DNA of 64,000 bases from Symbiodinium microadriaticum (lineage: Eukaryota > Sar > Dinophyceae > Suessiales > Symbiodiniaceae), in NCBI GenBank assembly GCA_001939145.1, contig LSRX01000061.1:1240952-1304951 (forward strand), read 5' to 3'. A program made the position numbers and the translations under genes. The notes below the pieces were generated by a model that was given only the letters and a program-made list of their open reading frames with translations, made no database searches and was not told the origin of the DNA. Position 1 is the first letter of the stretch. The number at the start of each line of letters is the position of its first letter. Of the stretch, positions 12,188-22,999 are shown one piece after another.

Positions 12188-15002
12188 CTCGAAGAGGGCA
12201 TCGATTTTCTCAAAAAGGTTCTCATCGTCCATGATCTGGGTTCGAAGATGTGGAAGCTATCAACGCTATGACCTCTTGCTGGGATTGAGATTCATTAGAT
12301 GCTGCCTGCAAACTTACTGGGGAAGGTTTGGGTGCAGGGTTTTGGGCTTCGGCTCTGAACGTTGGGAACCGGAATGGAGAGCAGCTGAAACAAAATGCCT
12401 CCGTGTGCAAGCCTCCTTGCGGCCTGATCGAATAGTAATGCTGCTCACGGGGTGGGGGGGGGAAGGTCCGTCAACTTCGCGTTGAGGGGGCATTCTCAAC
12501 CGCTTAGACACCCTGCAGCCTCGGCAATGCCACATGGTCCCCATCCTTGGGGACCGGGGCCGGAGCAGAAGACTGAGTGGCGGACCCGGCTGCTGTCAAC
12601 ACCGGGCATCAGGAACTCGTCCACGGCCACGTTGTCTCGGCAAGGCTCGGGGCTCGGCAGAGCGGGAACGACAAGAATTGCCCCTGGTGCTACCGAACCA
12701 GGCAGGAGTCCAAGTGGATGGTGGGCAACATGAGCAAGCGGGAGTCAACCAGTGGCAGCAGCCGCCCTGTGGCAGTAAGAAGCGGCAGCAGTAGCATTAG
12801 CAGTAGTCGTCGTGGTAGTCGTAGTCGCAGTCGTAGTCTAGTAGCAGCAGCCGTCACTATCTCCTCGAGGTAGCCTGAACCCTAAATCCTCAACCCTGGG
12901 CAGGCTCTAGGCCCTGAGGCTGCTGCTCTGCATAGCGGCCACGAGCTCCAGCTTGGAAATGGAGCCGCTGCCATCCGCATCCTCGCATCGTAGCTTCGTT
13001 TGCGGCATTCGGATGCCGGGTGTAGGGGCTTCAGGGTTCAAGGGTGGGTTTCAGAGCTTTGGGCTTTGGGCCTTTCGGGTTAATGCATATCTCGGGCTTA
13101 GTAAATCTATCCGATCTTGGGCCGATGGCGTCAACCGAATTCTCCAAGTGCCTTTGAATGCTTCAGCAGCTTCGCTGCTGGGGCCCCTGCGATGAGGTTG
13201 AAGATCTCCTGCATACGGTTCCTGAAGGCGTGATTCGCGCGCCCAAAGCCCCGGGCCCCAGCCCTAAACCCTAAATCGAAATCCTGGACCCCGTACCGGG
13301 TTCTCCGAGATTCCTAGATCCAAAGCTCCTGAACCAAAGATCTTCTGCCAATCAACTCCCCAAGCAAATTACCCCAGACGCATCGCGGCAGGGCTGCAGG
13401 GCTGGGTTCCGGGGGTCGAAAACTGCCGGTCATTTGGGGTGTCGAAAACGGAAGAGTCCGAGTAGGAAAGCTGAGGCCAGCCACGACCTGGGCGTCTTGT
13501 CGGTCTTCGCCTGAGGAACACTTCCCCCCGCTTTGGAGACGCTCCGGGATCTGCCCAGCGAAAGCCTTCCGGACATGCTTGCAGAAGGACTCATAGTCGA
13601 TGCCCTTCTTGCCGGCCGAGATCTCCTTCAGGGGCCATGATTCAAGCAAGTCGCTCGCCTGACTCAATCTCGCCCCAATCCGCTTGAGAACTCCGCTGCT
13701 GCCAGAAAACCCATGCCCGGGTCTCCACTACAGTCACTAAACCATTAAGGAAGTTTGCCCCTTCCGCCTCGAAGATGCTGTGCAGCTCGTCGAAGCTCTT
13801 CTCATCGCTGAGTAGCGAGTCTCCGTCAATCTCGGGAAACGCAACGCCCAGGACTAGCATGCTACTGGCTGCTACCGGCAGAACGGCAGAACAAAACAGT
13901 AAAATGACCGAAATCCAGCAGCAACATACAAGTGGGATCCACTTGCAAACCCATTTCTGCAGATTGGTCTGGAGCAGGCAAGCTCAAAGGCGTACTATGA
14001 CAACGGCAATTCCACTGGCTACAGTCGGGGTGACAATGGTCTTCAAAGAAAGGATGCCACCGAGGTAGAGCCTCTGTCAGAAATGTCCGAAGCTTCTGGT
14101 TCAGGTATACAAAAAAAACGCCGGCGAACTACGGCGGGATGGAGGATGGGCCCAACCGGCCCCTGGAACTGGTCCCGAAACCGAAACCCTTATTCCTCTC
14201 CCTCCCAGGTCCCCCCACCCCCAGGAGTTGCGCGATGCTCTTGTCTTGGCTCACCGCCTTGGTCGAAGTCTCAGAAGGAGGAGGTTCAGGGGTCGGGGTT
14301 TAGGGTTCAGGGTTCAGGGTTCAGGGAAGGTAGTTCCGGTTTGTGGCTTCTGTTGACAGTTACTTTATAGTTACAATGACGTCATTAGGAACCCCCGAAA
14401 TAGTATAGGTAATTAGGTAATTGTTTGATTTTGGTATAATTTCTGAGCTCGGGATGCCTGAAAAGGACCGAAAGGAAGGACCTGGTTGGCTCTCTGGAAT
14501 GTTGCAACAAGAAGCCTAGTATAGCTGGTGGCCAGTCAGAAATTGGGCAGAGACTTGGGAGCTAGTTCCCGGAGGCTAAGCCCCCCTGCAGCAATGAGCT
14601 CCAGCTTGGACACCACACCTGGCCGATTGCGTTGAATTGCACCCTAAACCCTAAACCCGAAACCTAAACCCTAAAGCCCTAAAGCTTCGTTTCAGACTGC
14701 TGATTCGCATGGTCTAGTTCAGGACTTACGCTGTCTGAAGTGTGCATTTATGTTTGCCCATGTTCGGTGACATCGTACAGACATGCGCCAGGAAAGATAA
14801 CATGTTAGCACATGCCGATGTATGCAGCGGATCTGAGATTCAGTCATGATAGAAGGAGAGAATGAAAAATCCCAAAACACCCCCAAAAAGCTACGTAGAT
14901 TCTTAGATCCTCAAAAACCATGAGGTGCTCGCCGTTGGAGTTCTTGTCCAGCTTGGCGTAGATGGACCTCAGCTCCAGGTCGGAGACTGCCGGGTCCGCT
15001 TC
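12188..15002 (-). CDS. EF-hand calcium-binding protein, multi-exon
   Basis: Exons join in phase in this order: 14933-15002, 14618 to about 14580, about 13850-13768, 13555-13625, 13191-13221, 12937-12981 and 12188-12235. The first junction splits an EF-hand: LDKNSNG plus VVSKLEL gives the canonical 12-residue loop DKNSNGVVSKLE. The fifth and sixth exons give RMQEIFNLI plus DADGSGSISKLE, a second perfect loop. It is followed by ELVA plus IMDDENLFEKIDALFE. The exon at 13555-13625 adds a degenerate loop (EISAGKKGIDYESFCK). Donors are mostly GC, and acceptors are AG/G except before 12235. The protein should bind calcium; its target is unknown. A hydrophobic stretch just upstream of 13860 might make it membrane-linked. 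The true first and last exons were not found. Confidence 0.7.
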
Positions 15003-15062
15003 CTGGCAACTTGGGCTGCGCAAACAGCTTCGGGAACTACAGTCATCCTTCATCATCACACT

Positions 15063-15070
15063 CACCATCC

Positions 15071-15109
<39 letters not shown>

Positions 15110-15290
15110 GTCACCGTCATTCTGGCGACCATGGTCATCATCATCGTGATTACCGTCATCATCATCATCATCATCATCGCCACCATCATTATCATCACCA
15201 TCACCATCATCATCACCATCACCATCATCATCAGTAGGAGCATCGCCATCATTGTTACCATCACCATGGTCATCATCATCATCATCATGA
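15063..15290. repeat. (CAT)n trinucleotide block
   Basis: Long imperfect CATCAT / CACCAT run. It yields His, Ile or Ser homopolymer frames that are not coding. Confidence 0.9.
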
Positions 15291-15579
15291 GAATAAGAAC
15301 ACCCAGGATTGCAGCAAAATTGACAATGAATCAATGGTGGACATAAAAATAGCGGCGACAACAAAAGAAGCTGGTCGAGGCGGTTTTTAAATTCCGATAC
15401 GAGAACACCAGGCGGCGATACCATGTCTCTTGTCTACATAGGTTATGTACCCGCATGTTAAAAAATCTCGAGAAATTAACGGATTGTCAATCTAAGTATA
15501 TATGTAACCGGACACACCTAGCTCTTAAATGCCCAGATGTAAGCCTGCATGCATGGATGCATGGGTATGAATGCAAGTG

Positions 15580-16118
15580 GTGTGTGTGTGTGTGTGTTTG
15601 TTTTGTGTGTGTGTGTGTGGGTGCATGCGTGCCTGAATGTGTACGTACGTACGTGTACGTGAGGATGCATGAATGGATGCTGGGTTAGGGGTTGGGGCAG
15701 GGGTATGGGTGACGGGTAGGGGGATGCCTTTGGCTAGTGGTAGAGGCAGACTTGTTGTTGGAACAGGAAGGTATTTAAGACTTGTTGTTGGAACAGGAAG
15801 GTATTTAGGTATCGGGAGGTATGAATGTATGCATGTGTGTATATATATATATATACATATGTATAGATGTGTGTATATACATATATATACATATATATAT
15901 ATATATATGCATAGGGATACAGACCAGAAGCATGAAAAAATATAAATGCGCACGGATGTATCGTACATGCATATATATATATATATATAGATACATACAT
16001 ACATACATACATACATACATACATACATACATACATACACACACACACATACATGCATACATACATACATACATACATACATGCATACATGCATATATAT
16101 ATATATACATACATATGT
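15580..16118. repeat. GT, TA and ATAC microsatellites plus a 30-bp direct repeat
   Basis: (GT)n at about 15580-15630. An exact-looking 30-bp tandem duplication lies at 15749-15778 and 15779-15808 (starting GACTTGTTGTTGGAACAGG). (TA)n and (ATAC)n follow up to 16118. Confidence 0.85.
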
Positions 16119-16164
16119 ACGTTTGCATTGTAAGTTTTCTGCTGATGTCGCTTTCATGAGATGC

Positions 16165-16335
16165 AAGACTTAAAGAGGTTAAGGAGGTTAAGTCTCCGGG
16201 ATCAGACGAAAGCCAACCAAAACTCCAAGACGAGTCCATTCAGTGACAACCCAGCGCACCCCAATCCATCGCACCTCCTCCGTGTACTGCTCATAGCTGG
16301 CATTGCCCTGCAGCAGGCAGCTTTGGGCCCTAAGG
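16165..16335 (-). CDS. Candidate terminal exon, unidentified
   Basis: Minus strand after a CAG acceptor at about 16335 reads SLRAQSCLLQGNASYEQYTE, EVRWIGVRWVVTEWTRLGV, LVGFRLIPET and a TAA stop. Composition is protein-like and uninterrupted. It lies downstream of the ankyrin exon in gene direction and may be its 3' exon, but intervening exons were not resolved. No family was recognised. Confidence 0.4.
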
Positions 16336-16339
16336 CTGG

Positions 16340-17036
16340 CTGCCGATCACTTCCGTCAACAGCTTCTGAGGAACGCACGAAGGAGACTCCGCTTCGGAAG
16401 TCGACCTTTGCTGTACCCAGGCATCGCAGCAATCATGGAACGCGATATCCTGTGGCCAAAGGCCAAAAAATTTCAGAGTAAAGCCCAAACTGTGCTAAAG
16501 CCCTCAAAAGACTCGCGAAAACCCTTCGGTCAGTCCTGGGGCCCGGGCGTCCGGAGGAGGTGCTGCACGGGGGCCTCTGGAGCTCTTTGAGTCTCTCCAA
16601 ACCTTTTGAAGCAGACCCTATTTAGGGTTTTTTAGGATTTCGGAACCCTTGAAGCCGATTCAAGCACTTCTGGAAACAAAAGCCTGCAGAGCTCCCTTCT
16701 CGACAAGCATATTCAGCCAGCCGAAGCAAGGAAGGATCTACGGCTCAGCCAATGGATCCGAGCTTTCACAACGGAGGATAACGAATCTGCATTTTTTCAT
16801 CCTCGAGCCAGGGCTGCTGGTAAAAACGAAGTCACGCAATACAGGGGCCCAAATGAGTCACGATGGCATTCCCCGATGACCCCTATTCCTAGATACTGTA
16901 AACTCCTTTGGGCTCATGTATACTGGATTCAGGCATTGCAAGACTAAAACATGTCGTAGACCTCCTTTGCCCATGCCAATAGGACGCAGGCGGCCGCAGG
17001 TCTAAAGAGCAGAGGCAGCCTACTGAAGCACCTGTC
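16340..17036. other. Presumed intron or spacer
   Basis: No conserved motif was seen on either strand. Short overlapping frames only. Confidence 0.3.
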
Positions 17037-17896
17037 TGATTGAATTCCAATTGGCACGCCGCACAACGAAGTGTCAATGCCGTTACTGCATCATGCAAGA
17101 GCACCAGTAAGAACATGCTGTTTCTCATGGCGAGGGCTTCTGTATGCCTCTGAAACAGTTCCATGGACTCGAGAGGCAAAATCGAGATGTAAGGTAAAGG
17201 CCATATTCTGGCTTCCACCGTGAACTTCGAGCTCTGAGGCACGAAAACAGCCAGACACGCATCCGCGTCGAGCTGCTTGAGAAATTCACGTCATGACAGG
17301 CTATTAACTGCATCGCTGAAGAAGTTGTGTTCCAACTCCTCCATGGCACGATGAAAAAAGGACCTGGTGTTGTGCTCCCAGGATTCCCAGGCACAGCAGA
17401 TCCGAAGAATTCCGAAGCTTTTCCGAGGCGATGGCGGTGCCTGCGCTGGTTTTAAACCACTACTGCTCGAATCCAATCGGGGGCCCTCATCTCGGTTCAC
17501 ACAGGTTGCCAAGTCTCGACCTTTGCTGTCCTTGCAAGTCGGGTCGGCCCCAAACTGGAGCAGGAGTTTCACCATGGGCCAGTCCTGGTTCTGAACTGCT
17601 TGGTGCAGCGGGTACGTGCGTCGAAACCCAAATGCACGCTTCTTCGGCATGTTCAGGCGCAGATCCTCGCGGCAGCAATTGAAGCCGTGCTTCTTCAAGA
17701 AGTCCAAGACGTCGGCCTTTGAGTCCACCAACTGCGATCTCTCCAAGCGGCGAAGTCTGCTGTCTCGATGCCGCTTCGCTGCTTCGCGTGCAGCGGCCAC
17801 CGCCACCTCCCCGAAGCAGCTTCTGAACTCGTCCTCTGCCTCGAGTTTGAAGCGGCCGGCGGTCTTCTGAAAGACGAGACTTGAGGTGAGAGCCAT
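17037..17896 (-). CDS. Ankyrin-repeat protein exon(s)
   Basis: A 201-codon minus-strand frame (17291-17896) holds a charged helical region (AREAAKRHRDSRLRRLERSQ), then KADVLDFLKKHGFNCC. A clear ankyrin unit follows: YPLHQAVQNQDWPMVKLLLQ then FGADPTCKDSKGR, with the PLHxA and LLLxxGAD hallmarks. A second exon (17037 to about 17285) reads QLDADACLAVFVPQSSKFTV and WPLPYISILPLESMELFQRH, and ends with the canonical donor CAGACAG/GTGCTT. Ankyrin units mediate protein-protein contacts; the partner is unknown. ATG at 17894-17896 is a possible start, but TTTCAG just after it could instead be an acceptor. Confidence 0.65.
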
Positions 17897-17899
17897 AAG

Positions 17900-19400
17900 G
17901 TCCAGTGCTCTGAAGCTATCACTTCAGAGGATGAGATGAGGATGAGAGGAACAGCTGCGACTGGACACACTGACGCAGCCTGCGGTGCCCAGGCAGAGAA
18001 GCGCTTCGCTTGCCACTTCTCAGCAAGAACCCTTCTGACAACAAGTTCACTAAAGCGACGCGATCGATGGTCTTATCGCAGACTGGACTGCCGAGGGCCT
18101 GCCCGCCTGCCTGCCTCGGATGTAAGCTTATCAAACCAGCACAGCGTGGGCTCCCGACATGAAACGCCATGCCCACTACGGCCACCCCCATTAGCCTCTG
18201 AAACGTCAAGCTGCTTGGGCTTGGGAAGCTTATGTGGAGAAACATCCGCTTCGTGATTCTGAGGAAACCCGAGGCCTGCAAACACCTCTCAAAGAGGCCA
18301 AAGCCTCTTTCTCCCCGTTTCCGAAGAACTCCTGAAACCCTACACCCCTGAAAGCCACTCAAACCCTGAAATTCGGGGAGCCTGTTCTCGCCATGAGCGG
18401 CAGCCCCGGCGAGGTGGGCGACGTCACTCCTGGGGAGCTGCTCCTGTCCGGCACCGAGGGGGAGAATGGGTTTAGGCCTGGCAAGGTCTCTAGCGATACC
18501 GGTCCAAGGATTCGTCATTTAGGCGGTGTAGGGGATGAGGGTTTCGGGCTTAGGGGGAAGAAACTTTGGTTGAAAGCTCGGGATTTAAAACGTTTAAGGA
18601 TTTCGGATTTCACAGGGCTCTCAGGAGTTTAGGCTTAGGGTTCATGGATGTAAGGCTTGAGGGCGCTAAGGGTTAAGGGCGAATGCCTTCTTTTAAGGAT
18701 CAGGGTTGAGAGGTCTCGAGATCTCCCACCTATCTCGCGAGGAGCCCGTCTTTGGCAAAGGGACCTCGCTTGGGCGCGCGATGCAAACTTCGACGTGCCC
18801 TCTTTGTGTGCTTGCGGCCTGCCTGACGATATCAAAACGGCCCTGCCAAGGATCAAAAGCTACTCCTAAAAATCAGCCCCACAGTCTCCCGTGCTTGCTC
18901 TGGGCTTGCTCCCGGCACGGCGAGAGGTCTTAAGCCCGCGACGCCAAGCTGGGGCGAGGCCGCCCGGTACCTTCCAGCATAGAAACTCCCGACCTTCTAC
19001 CTAAGAACTCCGTAACTGTCGGCCCCTCTTACCCGCACTGCGTCGCTACTACGCTGCTGCAAGGACACACGTATCGACTTATCGCTTCATACAGCATGCA
19101 CAACACAGAGGTTACCTCCGAAGTTCTTTGGGCCCGGGCGGCTGGGCCAGGGTCTGTGGCCCTCGGTAGACCTCTGCGGCGGGCTACAAGGCCGCTGCGT
19201 GTTTTTGCTAACGGCGCCTTCTGGGAAAAGCTGGGGAGAAAAGGGAAAAGACACAGGGAGGGATCGCATGGCTGGGCTCCAGGCATGCCCACCCACCCTG
19301 GCTGGAGAGCCAGGCCGAAGGGTCGTGGCGGGGCGCTCAAAACCAGAGGCAAAAAAACTCTCCTTTTTCCCACACCCCATGGGGGAACCCTTTGAACCTG
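17900..19400. other. Unassigned, few weak exons
   Basis: A minus-strand stretch at 17950-18200 (MGVAVVGMAFHVGSPRCAGL) and a plus-strand stretch at 18393-18487 (MSGSPGEVGDVTPGELLLSG, ending near AAG/GTCTCT) look protein-like. Neither could be linked to other exons. Confidence 0.25.
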
Positions 19401-19422
19401 TCAGAACGGATCCCGAACGGAG

Positions 19423-20400
19423 ATGATGGCAGGATGTACCATGCTGATGCTGAACTTGAAGCCTCCAGAAAGCATCTCGACCAGGGCTGAAGGTTCGGGG
19501 CTCCGTGGCTGCAGGATTTCAGCATCGCAAACGTCGGGGGCCTCTGGTCGACAAGCCCAACCCCGCAAAACAGAAACTCTAAGACTCCAAAGCCTCAAAG
19601 CCTCAGAAGCCGGAGAAAGCAAAAAGCCGGGCTCGCGCGAAGTGGCTCGCCGGCGCCCCGTAGCCTGCGACGTTTTCTCCAAGCGGCTCCAGGGGGGCCC
19701 TGAAGACTTCCTGTTTTTCGGGGGCCCTGAAGAGCTCTTGCATCGGAGAGTCTAGGGCCCCCCAAAAACGGATGCATGAAGTAGGTAGGTACCCCCTTCG
19801 ACCTATATCAGTATGCCAGGGGCTGCAGCCTCCCTGGGAGAAGCGAAGGAGATCGGGGTGTAAGTAGAGCCTCTGTCTGGGTGGTTTTGGGGGCCTCCAG
19901 CCTCAACTTTGCAATCTCTCTTCGGTAGTTCAAAATCTTCCGATTTCTTTGACTCCTTGCGCAGGAGGGGTAAAAAAGCGCCACGCCTGGCTGCATGGCG
20001 GCCATGATGAAATCGCTTCCAATGGCCGAAAGCACTAAAGAGTTCAGGTTGTAGTTCTGCTTCACAGCTGGCACGCACGAAAGGTTTCAATCTACAGTGG
20101 GGCTGAGGCTTCCGTGGGTTTCGTGACGTTTTCAAGGCTGCAACATGCAAGGTGCAAGGTATTGCAAGGTGCGCTTGGGCTCATTCGCTGACACGGCTTC
20201 GATGGCTCGAGGTGCGATGCCCTTCTGGAAATCTTGCAAAAAAACGAACCCCAACATCAACCCGTCATATGTCTCCAGCAATGCAGCATTCTCCAGACTC
20301 CAGGCAGCAAGTTCCAGTTTTCCCGCGGGCCGAACCCCTCCCCCGGAAGAAGGAACGAACTGCTGTGCCTTTCTCCTGTCTTCGCCGGACCGAGCTCAGA
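19423..20400 (-). CDS. Unidentified minus-strand gene, two to three exons
   Basis: The frame at 20132-20395 has no internal ATG start but reads GKLELAAWSLENAALLETYD, GLMLGFVFLQDFQKGIAPRA, IEAVSANEPKRTLQYLAPC. The next stretch, about 19810-20090, reads NYNLNSLVLSAIGSDFIMAA and MQPGVALFYPSCARSQRNRK. A further piece at 19423-19510 reads LVEMLSGGFKFSISMVHPAI. These are coherent and hydrophobic in parts, suggesting a membrane protein. The splice phases between them were not resolved and no family was recognised. Confidence 0.4.
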
Positions 20401-20989
20401 GTTCCCGCACCAGTGGAGCTCGCATGTTTCATGTGCATCCGCCGGCTTTCCGGAAGATACTTTAAGGAAGGGCTTTCCGGAAGAGCCCCGATAATTCCGA
20501 TCTCCGATCTTCGATGGGTGTCCTTCTGTAGGGCACCCATCAAAGGCTGACAGACCGCGTGTGGCGCATGGAGGGGGCTCCTAGCTTTAGCTTGGCCAGC
20601 CTGGCCCTACAAGCCACCGCAGCGCACTTCGTGTCACTGCCTCCTGGTATCGTCAGCAGAGTCTCAAAACTTCAAAACGACGTATAAACCCCGTCAAGAA
20701 AGGCTGACGGCCTGGACGGGACTCGGGAAGGGAGCAAGCAATCCCTGCTACACCATCCCCCAAAAACAAACAGCTGGTGCATCTGCTTGCGGGCATGCCC
20801 TTGAGGTCGTACTCATAGCATACTATAGTATAGACTAGCAAAAAGAACTACGATGGTAAACTACACAACTACATACAGTCTGCTTTGAATAATACCTTTT
20901 AAACAGACCACAGACTCGGCCGCTTACAGTGGCCCAGCTGCATTCCTGCCGATCGCGGCTCTCCGGAGCTGTCTGACCAGCATCGCACC

Positions 20990-21085
20990 AGGGTTTAGGA
21001 ATTTAGGGTTTGGGGTTCAGGAATTTAGGATTTAGGGTTTCGGAGTTTATCGGAGTTTAGGAGTTTAGGAGTTTAGGGTTGAGGC
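20990..21085. repeat. Degenerate telomere-like repeat
   Basis: GGTTTAGGAATTTAGGGTTT and similar TTTAGGG variants on the plus strand. Confidence 0.8.
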
Positions 21086-21556
21086 TTCTGCTTTCTAGCT
21101 TAAGCCGGCTGAGACGGCATCCAATCGGCCGCGATGGCTCATGCATCGCCGACTCCGTCCTTGCAGACGAAGAGTCGAATTCCGACTCTCAAAGCAGTGG
21201 CCGGGCTGCAGGAAGTTGCCCCGAAAACAAGACCCCAAAGCTGAGCCTGGAGCCAACTTAAAGGAACTGAACCCTCCGAAGCCACACCTTGACCTATAGA
21301 ACACCCCCTGCTCAGAAGGGACTCAGCACACTGCAGCGACTGGGCTTATGCCTCGGTGCACATTTGTACATTGGGTTACTGTCCCCATGCAGTAACGGGC
21401 CATAATCGGGGTAGAATTAGGGGCCCCCGGAAAGGCAACTTCTCTTGTTTCAGGGCTCACGAATGAGGGGTCTCAGGTTTACGTTGAGAGGTTCAAGAGC
21501 GGTACTATGCGGTACTTTTGCTGAAAAACTGTGCTTATTTGGCCTTCAGGGATTAG

Positions 21557-21561
21557 AATAT

Positions 21562-21592
<31 letters not shown>
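21557..21592. repeat. (AT)n dinucleotide run
   Basis: About 17 AT units. Confidence 0.9.
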
Positions 21593-21595
<3 letters not shown>

Positions 21596-21599
21596 ATCC

Positions 21600-22600
21600 T
21601 GCATGCGCATCTGCGTAGGTGCGCACGGCGGTTCTGCTGCATCTTGGACTCTAATCACGATCTTTCCAGGCCCGCTCGGGCACAGTCCGCCGGATACACC
21701 CAACTCGTTGCAAAATCCACTATACGTGGCACTTCCTGCTCCCGCCTCTTACAGCTCCAATTCGCTACAGTCTCAACAAGGCCACACCCGAAGCAAAGCT
21801 GAAAAGAAGCGCATGAGGTGATTCCATAGCGGACTCCGCAAAGATGCCTACTGTTTGATAATACCTGCGTCCTGGTGATGATGATCCCCGCTCCAGGAAG
21901 TAGGAATCCGACCACCAGCCTCCTCCAGTCCCGGAGCCTGCGACCAGTGGGAATAGGATGGGTTGATTCTGGGGGTTTAGAATTGAGGGTTCAGGGTGAT
22001 TTCAGCTTTGCTTCAAGGGCTTGGGATTGAGAGGCTCAAACGGCGGTCACGGCATTTGACTCGGCAAGGCCTGCCGGCTTCGAACCAAGTAAGGGGAACT
22101 TGCATCCATGGCTACATACTGAAGCAGCCGGCTGCAAAGACAAACAATCCGAATGCATTCAATCCTGAAAATCTTTGAGACTCAACGGGCGAGGATGGAC
22201 CTGCTACCTACGGATCACATTCACCAAAAGAAAATCACTGTGGCTGTTGACTCGCTGCATTCAATGTCAGCCCTGAACATCGCAAAGTTCTATCCATCTA
22301 CTGACGCCATACATACAAGCGACAGCCGCCTCAAAGCCGAATAGCTACGAATCTGCCACCCACGCGCGAACACGCATCATGAGCGGGAGTTGGGGCCGCC
22401 CGGTCTTGCCTAAACATAAGGTGACTAATTCAAAAGGAAACGCTGCGCAGTTTACTCTCAACATGATCGGAATGGTCCACTAGGCTTACGTAAAATACCA
22501 AGATCATGAGCACCAGCTTCACGATGAAGGCCACACCACCCGAGCTTCGTCGGCTTGCTGTGGTTCAAGGCTCTTGCCAAGTTGATCTGCAGTACCGCCC
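21600..22600. other. No gene assigned
   Basis: Only short frames on both strands without motifs. Nothing supportable was seen. Confidence 0.4.
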
Positions 22601-22639
22601 AACCCAAGTATCAGGTCGAAAGGCCACCCAACCCGAGCA

Positions 22640-22985
22640 TCAGGAGGGTGAGCTAAGAAGGTTCCTTGGTCAGATCACCTTTCCCAAGCATCATAAGCAT
22701 CAGCTGAGCGGGCGGCTTGCAATCAACCCGGGCATCATGAGCATCAGCTGAAAGGTTTCCTTGGTCAGGTTGGTGGAAAAGGCCACCCATCCCGAGCATC
22801 ATCAGCATCAGCTTCACGGGTGACTTGCACTCATTGCGCTCATTATGAGCATAAGTTGAATGGATTTCCTGGTGGAAATGGCCGCCCATCCCGAGCATCA
22901 TAAGCTTCAGCTGCGCCGGCTGCTTGCACTCAACCCGATCACCAACAGCATCCATTGGAAACATCACCTGGTCGGCAAGGCCCAA
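22640..22985. repeat. Composite minisatellite, about 105-bp period
   Basis: Variants of GCATCATNAGCATCAGCTG start near 22691, 22733, 22797, 22840 and 22898. Spacings alternate at about 42 and 60, giving a two-part unit of roughly 101-107 bases in about three copies. On the minus strand 22653-22985 is open and repeats LMLMMLGMGG with ECK or DCK. A repeated frame without splice support is more likely intronic or spacer satellite than a gene. Confidence 0.65.
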
Positions 22986-22999
22986 AGCCGAGCAATGGC

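Noticed and set aside
12577-12873. Arg-Ser-rich plus-strand ORF resembling a splicing factor tail
   Set aside because: The RS run comes from a GTAGTCGTAGTC-type simple repeat in the EF-hand gene's intron on the other strand.
15063-15290. Histidine-rich protein
   Set aside because: Produced by a CAT trinucleotide run with no flanking coding support.
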